Assembly (NCBI RefSeq): GCF_017545445.1
Contig: NZ_JAFWOM010000004.1
Coordinates: 1-33,059, forward strand
DNA: 33,059 bases
Source: Fibrobacter sp.
GTDB taxonomy: Bacteria; Fibrobacterota; Fibrobacteria; Fibrobacterales; Fibrobacteraceae
Reading direction: 5' to 3'
The first letter of the stretch is position 1. The number at the start of each line of letters is the position of its first letter. The position numbers were made by a program, and so were the translations under genes. The notes beneath the pieces were generated by a model. That model made no database searches and was not told the origin of the DNA. It saw nothing but the letters and a program-made list of their open reading frames with translations. Below, piece by piece: positions 4,767 through 12,845 of the stretch.

Positions 4767-6662
4767 ATGCCTACCCCACGTGAAATTTTAAAATCGGTTT
4801 TTGGCTACGATTCCTTCCGCCCCATGCAGGAAGATATCATCAACCATGTTGTCGCACACAACGACGCTTTGGTATTGATGCCCACGGGTGGCGGCAAGTC
4901 CATTTGCTACCAGATTCCGGCATTGATTTTCGATGGAATTACGGTCGTTATTTCGCCGTTGATTTCGTTGATGAAAGACCAAGTCGATGCGTTGAATGCT
5001 AACGGCATCGGGGCAGAAGCTCTCAACAGCAACAATGACGAAAGCGAAAACGCGGCAATCCGACGGCGTTCAAAATCGGGCGAAGTCAAGATTCTCTACA
5101 TTTCGCCGGAGCGTCTGCAACGCGAAATCCCGTGGTTGCAGCAGCATTTGAACGTTTCGTTATTCGCCATCGACGAGGCGCATTGCATTTCGCAATGGGG
5201 GCACGATTTTCGGCCAGAATACACGCAACTCGGTGGGCTACACCAAGCATTCCCGAAAGCGACCATCATGGCGTTGACGGCAACGGCAGACAAGCTAACA
5301 AAAGAAGATATCGTCCGGCAGTTGAATTTGCAAGACTACAAACTTTTCATAAGTTCTTTCGACCGCCCGAACTTGAGTCTCGATGTGCGACGCGGATATT
5401 CCGGCCAAGACAAATTAAAGACAATTCTATCCATCATATCGAAGCACGAAAACGAATCGGGAATCATCTATTGCCTTTCACGCAAGAACACGGAGAAGGT
5501 CGCGGCAGACCTTATTGACGCAGGAGTTTCTGCAAAGGCGTACCATGCAGGGATGAGCGCCGAAGAACGCAATCAAGTGCAAGAGGATTTCATCAACGAC
5601 CGCATTGACGTGGTGTGCGCCACAATCGCGTTCGGCATGGGAATCGACAAGAGCAACGTCCGTTATGTTATCCATTACAACTTGCCCAAAAGCATCGAAA
5701 GCTTTTATCAAGAAATCGGGCGTGCAGGCCGCGACGGCCTCCCCTCTGAAACGGTGCTGTTCTATAATTTCCAAGACATCATGACGCTTCGCGGATTCGT
5801 AAACGAAAGCGGACAAAGAGAAATCAACTCCGAAAAGTTGGACCGCATGCAGGAATACGCCGAATCGCAAGTCTGCCGCCGCCGCATTTTGCTGAACTAC
5901 TTCGGCGAGAACAATAGCAGCAACTGCGGCAACTGCGACATCTGCAAGCATCCGCCACAACGGTTTAACGGCACCATCCTCGTGCAAAAGGCACTCTCGG
6001 CCATCAAGCGAACGGGCGAACATGTCGGCTTTTCGATGACCGCAGAAATCCTCAAAGGGTTCCGCAGCGAAGAGATTGTCCAGAACGGTTACGACAAAAT
6101 AAAAACGTTCGGCGTAGGTTCCGGCACAACGCTCAAGCATTGGCACGATTACCTATTGCAAATGTTGCAACTGGGCTACATCGAAATCGCCTACAACGAA
6201 TCGAGCCACCTCAAGATTACCGAAAGCGGAAACGAAGTGCTGTTCGGGAAGAAAAGCGCGGAACTCGCCGTACCGCCCCAAATCGAAACAAAGCCAGACG
6301 GTAAGCAACGCAAGCCCCGGTCCAAATACACACTGTCTGGAGCAGCAAGATTCAACACAGACGACGCACGGCAATACACCGATGCCCCCGACAATCCCTA
6401 TAACGACCACATTGCAAGCGAAAGCAACCATGCAGACAAGACATTATTCGAAGTTTTACGGAAGGTTCGCAAGCAAATTGCCGACGAAAACAACTGGCCT
6501 GCATACGTCGTGCTCTCCGACAAGACGCTGAAAGACCTCGCCTACAAAACTCCCTTGTCGCTAGACGAACTGCAAGACGTGTTCGGATTCGGCGAAGTGA
6601 AAATTCAAAAGTTCGGGCAACGTTTCATCAACGCCATTTTGGAATACTTAAAGATGCACTAA
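4767..6662 (+). CDS. recQ: ATP-dependent DNA helicase RecQ
   Basis: A full-length 631-residue RecQ. Helicase motif 0 is FRPMQEDII, Walker A is MPTGGGKS (38-45), motif II is DEAH (136-139), and motif VI is QEIGRAGRDG. The zinc-binding cysteines C370, C387, C390 and C393 follow, then a winged-helix domain with FSMTAEILKGF. After a basic, Pro-rich linker near residue 515-545, a single HRDC domain (about 555-630) closes the protein with FGEVKIQKFG. RecQ unwinds DNA 3' to 5' in recombinational repair. It is the first housekeeping gene after the accessory island and ends 39 bp from a convergent acyltransferase gene. Confidence 0.96.
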   Translation: MPTPREILKSVFGYDSFRPMQEDIINHVVAHNDALVLMPTGGGKSICYQIPALIFDGITVVISPLISLMKDQVDALNANGIGAEALNSNNDESENAAIRRRSKSGEVKILYISPERLQREIPWLQQHLNVSLFAIDEAHCISQWGHDFRPEYTQLGGLHQAFPKATIMALTATADKLTKEDIVRQLNLQDYKLFISSFDRPNLSLDVRRGYSGQDKLKTILSIISKHENESGIIYCLSRKNTEKVAADLIDAGVSAKAYHAGMSAEERNQVQEDFINDRIDVVCATIAFGMGIDKSNVRYVIHYNLPKSIESFYQEIGRAGRDGLPSETVLFYNFQDIMTLRGFVNESGQREINSEKLDRMQEYAESQVCRRRILLNYFGENNSSNCGNCDICKHPPQRFNGTILVQKALSAIKRTGEHVGFSMTAEILKGFRSEEIVQNGYDKIKTFGVGSGTTLKHWHDYLLQMLQLGYIEIAYNESSHLKITESGNEVLFGKKSAELAVPPQIETKPDGKQRKPRSKYTLSGAARFNTDDARQYTDAPDNPYNDHIASESNHADKTLFEVLRKVRKQIADENNWPAYVVLSDKTLKDLAYKTPLSLDELQDVFGFGEVKIQKFGQRFINAILEYLKMH

Positions 6663-6701
6663 CGGCAGCACAGAAAACACATCGTAAACTCATTCCTCAA
6701 T

Positions 6702-7616
6702 CTAATATATTTCAGCATTACAGCTATAAAAACGACGATGCGTGAAGCTGTACCAAAGATTCGGATTTTCGAGAATGCGCTGCTCAAGCCACTTGTTGAA
6801 TTGCGTGTTGACAACGCTCAATTGCACTGAGGATTCATTTTTTAACGGGACTCGCTCCACTTCGACAGCATGGAGCACATGGACTCCGCAAACTTCTTCC
6901 ATCCAACATATATATACAGGAGTTTGTGGGCGATGTTCTAGCAAAAAATCTGGCAACGGGTTCACATTCGCCGGTCGCCCCAGCAAAGTCCCCTGGATCG
7001 CGCTCGGGATGCGAGAATCCTGATCGGCGAGCAAGCAGAAAAGTTTTCCACCATTCAAGATCCGCAAAAAATCACGCGGAGTCTGGGCATCCACGGAATA
7101 ACTCCGGCCATCCACAGCACGAATTTTACTTTCAAGAATGCGATTCAGCCACTTCGGTTTTACGGGAATGTAGCTTGCCACAAGCGGTATTCCAAGGCGG
7201 CAAAGCCATGGCCCCATAGCCTCGTAATTGCCGTAATGCGCCGTCAAAAAAATTCCACCACTCCGCATTTTTTCAAGCACCAGAGCAGAACCTTCGGCAA
7301 TATCGAAATCCCAGCCATCTACACGACACGGGTAAGCAGAAAAATCATGCGGCAACTTCTTGAAAGTGCCAAAGCAGAACAAGAGTTCACTCACATGACG
7401 TGTCAAGTTTTTCAGGAGGGTATCGTAGATGACAGGCGTGACGGTCGATGCACCCAAAATCGAGTTCGAAAAGGCATCCGGATTCGTTTGCGGAAACGCA
7501 CTAGCCACATGCTTCGCATTTGCCAAAACAGTTCCCCGCTTCCAACCAACAAGTTTGAGCACAGAGTAAGTTCCCCGTGCAAAGATTGCAGCCACTATTT
7601 TACGCATAAAAGACAT
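6702..7616 (-). CDS. LpxL/HtrB-like lysophospholipid acyltransferase
   Basis: A 304-residue member of the lipid A late-acyltransferase (LpxL/HtrB) family. The catalytic HX4[DE] motif is H127-YGNY-E132 in TAHYGNYEAMG, and the later family block ADQDSRIPS is present. The N-terminus (MRKIVAAIFARGTYSVLKL) looks like a membrane-anchoring helix. Such enzymes add secondary acyl chains to lipid A at the inner membrane, supporting a Gram-negative envelope. The ATG at 7616 is preferred over the GTG one codon upstream; neither has a clear ribosome binding site. The gene is convergent with recQ and divergent from the membrane gene at 7689. Whether it acts on lipid A or another lipid cannot be decided. 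Confidence 0.88.
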   Translation of the reverse strand: MSFMRKIVAAIFARGTYSVLKLVGWKRGTVLANAKHVASAFPQTNPDAFSNSILGASTVTPVIYDTLLKNLTRHVSELLFCFGTFKKLPHDFSAYPCRVDGWDFDIAEGSALVLEKMRSGGIFLTAHYGNYEAMGPWLCRLGIPLVASYIPVKPKWLNRILESKIRAVDGRSYSVDAQTPRDFLRILNGGKLFCLLADQDSRIPSAIQGTLLGRPANVNPLPDFLLEHRPQTPVYICWMEEVCGVHVLHAVEVERVPLKNESSVQLSVVNTQFNKWLEQRILENPNLWYSFTHRRFYSCNAEIY

Positions 7617-7664
7617 CACGTCATAAAGATACGAAAAATAAACAAGTTTTGAAAAAAGTATTTC

Positions 7665-7672
7665 TATATTAG
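7665..7672 (+). promoter_or_regulatory. -10-like element of the 7689 gene
   Basis: TATATTAG in the context TTTCTATATTAG lies 16 bp before the start codon, matching the recurring TTTCTATnTTT pattern of this window. The leader would be about ten bases. Confidence 0.35.
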
Positions 7673-7688
7673 TTCATTGAGGTTTGTT

Positions 7689-8345
7689 ATGACTGAAGAA
7701 GAAATATCCACTCAAGAAGAACCAGAAAACATTCTGCGCGGCAGAAGCGCCATCGTCTGGTTAAAAATTTTCATCGTTTTCGCTTTTATCATAGGGCTGT
7801 TCACTGAATATATAATCGTCATTTTTAGGCCCTACATGAATTTAACAAGTGCTGATGCAATACCTCCAATGGAATTCTCATCAGCAATCGCATTCCTATG
7901 CTATCTGTTCCTGCTCTTAATATTTGGAATAGTAATGTGCATTTCGTTATTCAAATTCTGCAAATGGATGTATATCAGCATCAAGACGGTACGCAATTCC
8001 ACACCAACGAAATTTTCACCCATCGTAGCCGTCATTTGCACATTGATCCCGTGGGTATGCGGAATCTTCGACTACTTCATTTTTAAAGACATCCTCGCCC
8101 GTCAAGAAGATGTTATCAAATCGCACAATGCCAAATTTGAAGCTCTAAAGCCCGGGGTGCTTAAGTGGATTCTCATATTGACGATTCTCTCATTGGTTCC
8201 ATCAATAATCGGCGATTTCTTCGTATGCAGACTTATCAGCTTATTACTGATGTTCCCAATTTGCCTACTCTACATTAAATCCATGAACGCCATCATCGAA
8301 AACGAAAAAACGCTTTATTCCTTAGACAATCACGAAAACACCTAA
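7689..8345 (+). CDS. Small multi-pass membrane protein, DUF4328-like
   Basis: A 218-residue protein starting at the ATG at 7689; an in-frame TTG at 7677 is less likely. Four to five hydrophobic segments are visible, at about 24-45, 60-85, 107-130, 155-175 and 178-195. The part KFSPIVAVICTLIPWVCGIF, preceded by a KWMYISIKTVRN helix, resembles DUF4328 proteins, which carry KFSPxxAV-type segments after a conserved W. No catalytic residues are recognisable. It stands alone between a divergent acyltransferase and the HIT gene, 27 bp upstream of the latter. Function unknown. Confidence 0.7.
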   Translation: MTEEEISTQEEPENILRGRSAIVWLKIFIVFAFIIGLFTEYIIVIFRPYMNLTSADAIPPMEFSSAIAFLCYLFLLLIFGIVMCISLFKFCKWMYISIKTVRNSTPTKFSPIVAVICTLIPWVCGIFDYFIFKDILARQEDVIKSHNAKFEALKPGVLKWILILTILSLVPSIIGDFFVCRLISLLLMFPICLLYIKSMNAIIENEKTLYSLDNHENT

Positions 8346-8372
8346 CCCTCCTTTTACTACTATTATAACACT

Positions 8373-8729
8373 ATGAGTGAAAATTGCCTTTTCTGCAAAA
8401 TCATCAAGGGTGAAATCCCTTCCAAGAAAATCTACGAAGACGACGACGTTTTCGCCTTCTACGACATCGCCCCGCAAGCTCCGGTACACTTTTTGGTGGT
8501 GCCGAAGCGCCACATTGCAACCATCATGGACATGAAGCCGGAAGATTGCGAACTCGTAGGCAAGATGCTCTACCGCGCACAGCTTATCGCGAAGGACCTC
8601 GGCCTTGAAGAAGGCGGCGCCCGCTTTGTGTTCAACTGCAAGGCTGATGCCGGTCAGACCGTGTTCCACATCCACCTGCACGTGGTTGGCGGACAAGAAA
8701 TGGGCTGGCCTCCGTTCCCAGCGGTTTAG
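8373..8729 (+). CDS. HIT-family (HINT-like) nucleotide hydrolase
   Basis: A 118-residue histidine-triad protein of HINT type. It opens with CLFCKIIKGEIPSKKIYEDD and ends with the active-site triad in FHIHLHVVGG (H-x-H-x-H). Such proteins hydrolyse AMP-NH2 or AMP-lysine-type phosphoramidates as cytosolic dimers. It is near-leaderless: TATTATAA at 8361-8368 lies just upstream of the ATG. Its TAG stop overlaps the first base pairs of a word-repeat that fills the gap to recO. Confidence 0.95.
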   Translation: MSENCLFCKIIKGEIPSKKIYEDDDVFAFYDIAPQAPVHFLVVPKRHIATIMDMKPEDCELVGKMLYRAQLIAKDLGLEEGGARFVFNCKADAGQTVFHIHLHVVGGQEMGWPPFPAV

Positions 8730-8925
8730 ACGAAAGAACGCTCGTAAAACTCGCTATAGACTAAAGACGAGAGATTTATAATGGCGCTTCGCGCTTGAAT
8801 AATAAGTAGAATCAAGCTAAACCCATGATAACACAAATTAAGCTCGATCATGCCCAACTTTGTTGGTCGCGCCTCTCGCTTTTATCAGTTGTCGTCTCTC
8901 GTCTTTCGTCTCTCGTCTTTCGTCT
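8727..8925. repeat. Intergenic word-repeat, GACGAGAG/GACGAAAG type
   Basis: The left block, 8729-8775, contains GACGAAAG, GACTAAAG and GACGAGAG words. The right block, 8891-8925, is made of the complementary words CGTCTCTCGTCTTTCGTCT and ends at the recO ATG. Between them GGCGCTTCGCGCT forms a small hairpin near 8785. The same words recur at 13578-13798. Confidence 0.7.
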
Positions 8926-9675
8926 ATGATAAAAACTCGTGCCATTGTTCTGCATCGTTTTCCGTACAGCGACTCTAGCTTTATTGTTAAAGTCCTGACG
9001 GAAGAGAGCGGGATTGTTTCGTTCATCGTCAAGGGCGGCAAAAAAAAAGAATCTCCGTTCCGGGGTGCTCTGGATCCGCTCGCGTTGAGCGAAGTTGTCT
9101 TTCGACAAAACCCGAATACCGAATTGCAGTTCATCAAAGAAGCGACGCTCTTGGACTGGCGCAAGGACTTGCGAAATGATTTGCTTTGCCTCGCAAAAGC
9201 GCAAGTCATCACAGAAATGATTTTGCGCTACGCCCCGCAAGGAGTTCCTCTCCAAGAAGAATTCGAGCGGCTAGAACAAGCCATCCGCGAATTTAACGAA
9301 ACTTGCAACAACTCCGCAAACACCCACAAATCAAATATTTTCGCACGCTGGCTTTTGGATACATGCGACATGTGGGGATACAACCTCGACCTTGAAACGT
9401 GTTGCCGATGCGGTCGCGCACTCGACAAACCCGCCGCAGACTTTTTCCCCGAAACAGGCGGATTCGTATGCCACGCATGCCTCGGCGTCGATACACCCCG
9501 TGCACGAACAGAAACGCTACAAGGTCTTTGGGCTCTCCGCAATGGTGGAAAAATCGAACTCCCCGAATTCACCGAGAACGCACTCCTCACCTACTTGCGC
9601 CACCACATCGGATTCTTGAAAGAAATTCATTCCCTCAAATTCTTGAACGAGACAAGAAAGCTTTTTGGTCATTAG
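8926..9675 (+). CDS. recO: DNA repair protein RecO
   Basis: Starting at MIKTRAIVLHRFPYSDSSFI, the usual RecO N-terminus, this 249-residue protein has the OB-fold (1-80, with FIVKGGKKK), a helical middle and the zinc-binding CCRCGRALD ... FVCHACLG region (about 163-190). RecO loads RecA onto SSB-coated DNA with RecR. An upstream in-frame start at 8860 would only add translated repeat sequence. The ATG directly follows the repeat word TCGTCTTTCGTCT, and no Shine-Dalgarno sequence exists, so initiation is unusual. Confidence 0.93.
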   Translation: MIKTRAIVLHRFPYSDSSFIVKVLTEESGIVSFIVKGGKKKESPFRGALDPLALSEVVFRQNPNTELQFIKEATLLDWRKDLRNDLLCLAKAQVITEMILRYAPQGVPLQEEFERLEQAIREFNETCNNSANTHKSNIFARWLLDTCDMWGYNLDLETCCRCGRALDKPAADFFPETGGFVCHACLGVDTPRARTETLQGLWALRNGGKIELPEFTENALLTYLRHHIGFLKEIHSLKFLNETRKLFGH

Positions 9676-9890
9676 TCATTGGTCAGTAGTCAATAGTTAG
9701 TAGCTATCAATCGTTAGCTGAACCAATGACTAACAACCAATCTCTAAGTTCTACCAAGAAATGGTTCGTCTCAAAGTTGGTGAGTTTGTTTCACTGGATC
9801 CTTCCTCCTTACAGTCGTCAGGATGACGTTCACATCCTACTGCCTACTGTTTACTAACCACTGTTTACTAACCACTGTTTACCAGTAACC
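9676..9890. repeat. Intergenic word-repeat, TTAGTCATTGGT / ACCACTGTTTACTA type
   Basis: The left part, 9668-9715, consists of GGTCATTAGTCATTGGTCAG-like words. ACCAATGACTAACAACC (9721-9737) is its near complement. The right part, 9840-9885, repeats ACTGTTTACTAACC. A partial TGGATCC...AGGATGAC element lies at 9795-9827. The remainder of the gap to panB is AT-rich promoter sequence. Confidence 0.6.
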
Positions 9891-9916
9891 AAATAGCCAC
9901 AGTTTTACAGTATTTG

Positions 9917-9924
9917 TATATTTG
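9917..9924 (+). promoter_or_regulatory. -10-like element of panB (TAnnTTTG)
   Basis: TATATTTG lies 29 bp before the panB start and matches the Bacteroidetes-type TAnnTTTG consensus exactly. Position fits a short leader carrying the GAGG ribosome binding site. Confidence 0.5.
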
Positions 9925-9953
9925 CCGCTAGTAAAAATATTTAAGAGGTTATC

Positions 9954-10697
9954 ATGTTAACACCAGAAGATATCAAAGCAAAAAAATCCAAGCACGAAAT
10001 GATTTCCATGATCACCGCTTACGACTTCGCTTTCGCAAATATTGCAGAAGCCGCCGGAATTGACCAGATTCTCGTAGGCGATAGCCTTGCAAACACAATG
10101 CTCGGTTACAAGAGCACCCGTGAAATCGGCATGACCGAAATGCTCATCTTCACAGCAGCCGTCTGCCGTGGCGCCCCAAACACTCACGTAGTCGCCGACA
10201 TGCCCTACTTGAGCGACAAAGATCCGCAAACCGCTTACGACAACGCCCGCCGTCTCATGGATGTGGGAGCCTCTAGCGTAAAAATTGAAGGCACACCCGC
10301 TGGCGTTCTCGAGTTCTTGCACGAAAAAGGAATTCCCGTCTGCGGGCATCTTGGACTTTTACCGCAGACCGCAGAAAACTTCAAGCAGAAAGGCCGCACC
10401 GAAGAAGAAGCTCGCGCCATTGAAGAAGCCGCCAAGTTTGTAGAAGGGCTTTGCTTCGAAACCGTTCTCGAGCACATTCCCGAAGAACTCGGCAAAAAAA
10501 TCACCGACGAAATCAGCATTCCCACCATTGGCATCGGTGGCGGCAAGTTCACAGACGGTCACGTTCTCGTGATGCATGACGCTCTCGGAATGCATCCGAA
10601 TAAAATTCCACCGTTCGCTACAAAATTCGTAGATATGTATTCTGTTGGTGTTCAAGGAGTTAAGAAATACATCGAAAGTGTACACGCCAAAGCATAG
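9954..10697 (+). CDS. panB: 3-methyl-2-oxobutanoate hydroxymethyltransferase
   Basis: A 247-residue PanB, slightly shorter than the 264-residue E. coli enzyme. It catalyses the first step of pantothenate synthesis, moving a hydroxymethyl group from methylene-tetrahydrofolate to 2-oxoisovalerate. Family blocks seen are MITAYDFAFANIAEAAGID, ILVGDSLANTMLGYKST (with the metal-binding D), PVCGHLGLLPQ and IGIGGGKFTDGHVLVMHDAL. GAGG sits before the ATG at 9954. No panC or panD is adjacent. A strong terminator follows at 10752-10790. Confidence 0.96.
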   Translation: MLTPEDIKAKKSKHEMISMITAYDFAFANIAEAAGIDQILVGDSLANTMLGYKSTREIGMTEMLIFTAAVCRGAPNTHVVADMPYLSDKDPQTAYDNARRLMDVGASSVKIEGTPAGVLEFLHEKGIPVCGHLGLLPQTAENFKQKGRTEEEARAIEEAAKFVEGLCFETVLEHIPEELGKKITDEISIPTIGIGGGKFTDGHVLVMHDALGMHPNKIPPFATKFVDMYSVGVQGVKKYIESVHAKA

Positions 10698-10751
10698 CGT
10701 TATATTATTCTAAATAAATTTTAATATAAAGTAATAAAAATTTTATTTAAA

Positions 10752-10790
10752 AAAATCGATCTCATTGAATTTTTCATGAGATCGATTTTA
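10752..10790. terminator. Rho-independent terminator after panB
   Basis: AAAATCGATCTCAT (10752-10765) and ATGAGATCGATTTT (10776-10789) are perfect 14-bp arms around a 10-nt loop, followed by ATTTTATTT. A-runs on the other side make it potentially bidirectional. Confidence 0.85.
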
Positions 10791-10871
10791 TTTTATTTAA
10801 AATCATTTCGTACTAACCATTTTTGATACAAAATTTTTCTAAAAAAAATTTGAAAAAATTTAAAATAACTG

Positions 10872-10900
10872 TTGATTATTTGTGAAAAAGAAGTTATTTT
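10872..10900 (+). promoter_or_regulatory. Promoter of the H1-like gene
   Basis: TTGATT (10872-10877), a 17-bp spacer and TATTTT (10895-10900) in very AT-rich DNA. The ATG is at 10943 with GGAAG at 10931-10935 as ribosome binding site. Confidence 0.4.
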
Positions 10901-10942
10901 TCAGATATCAAACAATAAAATAACATAAAAGGAAGAAAAAAA

Positions 10943-11215
10943 ATGGCTGAAACAAAAACTGAAACGAAACCGGCTGCTAAAAAAGCCCCTACAAAGAAAC
11001 CGACTGCTAAAAAGCCGCCTAGCAAAAAGAAGCCAGTTGCCGCTGCTAAGAAGCCTGCCGCTAAAAAGCCAGCTCCAGCTAAGAAGCCCGCTGCCGCTAA
11101 GAAGCCCGCTGCCGCTAAGAAGCCCGCTGCCGCTAAGAAGCCTGCCGCTGCTAAGAAGCCCGCTGCTGCTAAGAAGCCTGCCGCTGCTAAAAAGCCGGCT
11201 GCTGCTAAGAAGTAA
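10943..11215 (+). CDS. Histone H1-like Lys/Ala/Pro-rich DNA-binding protein
   Basis: A 90-residue highly basic protein, MAETKTETKPAAKK followed by Thr/Pro/Lys-rich sequence and seven PAAAKK repeats at the end. It resembles the C-terminal tail of eukaryotic histone H1 and the bacterial HC2/AlgP-like group, which bind DNA by charge and help compact the nucleoid. No folded domain is visible. It has its own promoter and strong flanking terminators, so it is monocistronic. The 18-bp coding repeats make its length liable to change between strains. Confidence 0.85.
   Translation: MAETKTETKPAAKKAPTKKPTAKKPPSKKKPVAAAKKPAAKKPAPAKKPAAAKKPAAAKKPAAAKKPAAAKKPAAAKKPAAAKKPAAAKK
11087..11212 (+). repeat. Tandem 18-bp coding repeats (PAAAKK x7)
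   Basis: Seven copies of an 18-bp unit such as CCCGCTGCCGCTAAGAAG, differing at third codon positions, fill the last 126 bp of the H1-like gene before its stop. Confidence 0.9.
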
Positions 11216-11240
11216 TCTTCTTTTTGCCCCAACGATTTTG

Positions 11241-11276
11241 GCCCGCAGATTTCTGCGGGTCTTTTTCTTTTTTCAG
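11241..11276 (+). terminator. Rho-independent terminator of the H1-like gene
   Basis: CCCGCAGA (11242-11249) and TCTGCGGG (11252-11259) form a GC-rich stem followed by TCTTTTTCTTTTTT. Confidence 0.9.
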
Positions 11277-11320
11277 CCATTAAACAAATTTGCACCTTTG
11301 GCGCTGAACCACACGTTTAC

Positions 11321-11328
11321 TATTTTTG
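11321..11328 (+). promoter_or_regulatory. -10-like element (TAnnTTTG) of the 11334 gene
   Basis: TATTTTTG ends only 5 bp before the ATG at 11334. Transcription would begin at or next to the start codon, so the mRNA may be leaderless. No Shine-Dalgarno sequence is present. Confidence 0.45.
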
Positions 11329-11333
11329 TTAGT

Positions 11334-11708
11334 ATGATTTCAGAAAAAGATTTGACCAACTCGCTAAACATTCCCTACGAAGAACGCATCAATCGCATCG
11401 AAAAGATGGTCGAAGCAGAAGCGGAACCGAAAGCATTCGAGCTCGGGCTTTTGCTTGCACTCAAGATGGGGCAGGAAATCCGCGATAGGAAGCCGCTTGG
11501 CAGCACTACAAGCGACCTCGTAGCCGGTTGGACTTCCAAATATCCGGAAAGCGTTGTCGAAGAAGCCATTTCACACGCAAGGCAGTTCCTCACAAATCCG
11601 GGAACTCTCGCTGAAAAGATGAAAAACATCATATTGAAAATGAAGCAAAGCGAAACTGAAAGCGAGAGTGAAAATAAAGAAACTGGCGAGGATCAAAGTG
11701 GAAAATAG
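11334..11708 (+). CDS. Hypothetical protein, 124 aa, upstream of ppx/gppA-like gene
   Basis: I do not recognise the family. The protein starts MISEKDLTNSLNIPYEERIN, is helical and acidic, has no signal peptide or membrane segment, and ends in an acidic Glu/Ser-rich tail after residue 103. The ATG at 11334 is preferred because it follows the upstream terminator and a TAnnTTTG element. The gene overlaps the Ppx/GppA-like gene by 11 bp, so the two are co-transcribed and probably coupled, hinting at a related role. Confidence 0.75.
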   Translation: MISEKDLTNSLNIPYEERINRIEKMVEAEAEPKAFELGLLLALKMGQEIRDRKPLGSTTSDLVAGWTSKYPESVVEEAISHARQFLTNPGTLAEKMKNIILKMKQSETESESENKETGEDQSGK

Positions 11709-12822
11709 ACTCCAAGCAACCATCGACATTGGGAGTCACAGTTGCATTCTACTGATTGCAGCTTTTGATGACGTTCCCTTAGAAGTTGCAAAACCCGTTG
11801 AATCCGCCGAGATAAAAAACGAAACGGAAGTTCCCGCTGAAAATGACGAAGCGACTGAAAATGTCGCATCTACAGAAGCAGAAACTCCATCAACTTCTGA
11901 AAACGAAAATAACGAATCTACAACTCCGGCAGAGCAAGCAACGACATCTGAAGCGCCGACCGCTCCGGCGACCCGCAAAGTCCTCATTCCGAAACTGCAA
12001 AAAGTAGAAGTCTGCCGCCTTGGTGAAGATATTTACGAACACGGAAAAATCACGCCAGAGCGCATCCATGAACTTGTGCAAATCATGACCAAGTTCCGCA
12101 TGGACTTGCACGCTCTCGGCGCTGACCTCAAAGCAGTCGCCATGACAGAAGCCATGCGCAAAGCCGAGAATCCAGACGAAGTCATCGAAGCTGTAGAAAA
12201 AGCCGTGTGGGTCAAGCCGCGCGTCATCACCGGCGAAGAAGAAGGCAAGCTCACCTACCGTTCCGTCAAGGAATGGCACGGTTCAGGCTTTGTCACCATT
12301 GACATTGGCGGCGGTTCCACGGAACTCAGCAATGGCGAAACGACGTTCTCGATTCCGGTGGGAGCCCTCAAGATGTTCAAGGCGATGGGTCCGATTCCCG
12401 GTCCGGAATACAAGAAGTTTATCAAGGAAACATTCAAGGATTTGTCATTCAAGGGCATGACGAAAAAGCCTATTTACCTTATCGGTGGAACAGGCACTGC
12501 ACTTGCAATGGTGTTCTTGAATAAACAAGTGTTCGACTACAAAGCCATCGAAGGACTTGAATTGAGTCTTTCCGATCTCGAAGCCGTCACCACGCGAATC
12601 ACGAACCTTTCAAAAGAACTCCGCGCCATGCTTCCGGGGCTTGAAAATGGTCGCCACGAAGTCATTATCTGTGGACTTTTCTGGTTGCGCTCGCTTCTTG
12701 AAAAACTCCGCGTTAACACGTTCAAAATCAGCACGGCAGGGCTGCGATTCGGCTTGCTCTACCCGCCCGAAAAAGAACCAGAACAAAAGCCGAAGAAGAA
12801 ACCCGCTTTTTTGAAAAGTTAG
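11698..12822 (+). CDS. Ppx/GppA-family phosphatase with low-complexity insertion
   Basis: A 374-residue exopolyphosphatase/pppGpp phosphatase relative of the ASKHA fold. Phosphate-binding loop 1 is TIDIGSHSCILLIA (8-21), loop 2 is VTIDIGGGSTELSNG, and the adenosine-type motif is YLIGGTGTALAMV. A stretch of about 58 residues (35-92) rich in Glu, Thr, Ala, Ser and Asn separates the first strand from KVEVCRLGEDIYEHGKIT, where relatives have a short hairpin. The GTG at 11698 with GCGAGG upstream is favoured over the GTG at 11668. Whether it acts on polyphosphate or pppGpp cannot be told. The 3' end is basic with Pro/Lys repeats. Confidence 0.85.
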   Translation: MENRLQATIDIGSHSCILLIAAFDDVPLEVAKPVESAEIKNETEVPAENDEATENVASTEAETPSTSENENNESTTPAEQATTSEAPTAPATRKVLIPKLQKVEVCRLGEDIYEHGKITPERIHELVQIMTKFRMDLHALGADLKAVAMTEAMRKAENPDEVIEAVEKAVWVKPRVITGEEEGKLTYRSVKEWHGSGFVTIDIGGGSTELSNGETTFSIPVGALKMFKAMGPIPGPEYKKFIKETFKDLSFKGMTKKPIYLIGGTGTALAMVFLNKQVFDYKAIEGLELSLSDLEAVTTRITNLSKELRAMLPGLENGRHEVIICGLFWLRSLLEKLRVNTFKISTAGLRFGLLYPPEKEPEQKPKKKPAFLKS

Positions 12823-12845
12823 TTGTTAGTCATTAGTTATTAATT
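12823..12845. repeat. Short word-repeat between ppx-like and pseudouridine synthase genes
   Basis: The whole 23-bp gap reads TTGTTAGTCATTAGTTATTA plus ATT, the same TTAGTCATTAG words as at 9668-9715. It leaves no Shine-Dalgarno sequence for the next gene. Confidence 0.55.

Noticed and set aside
8891..8925. Possible CRISPR-like array in the GTCTCTCGTCTTTC repeats
   Set aside because: The words are short, contiguous and degenerate, without spacers of regular length or cas genes.
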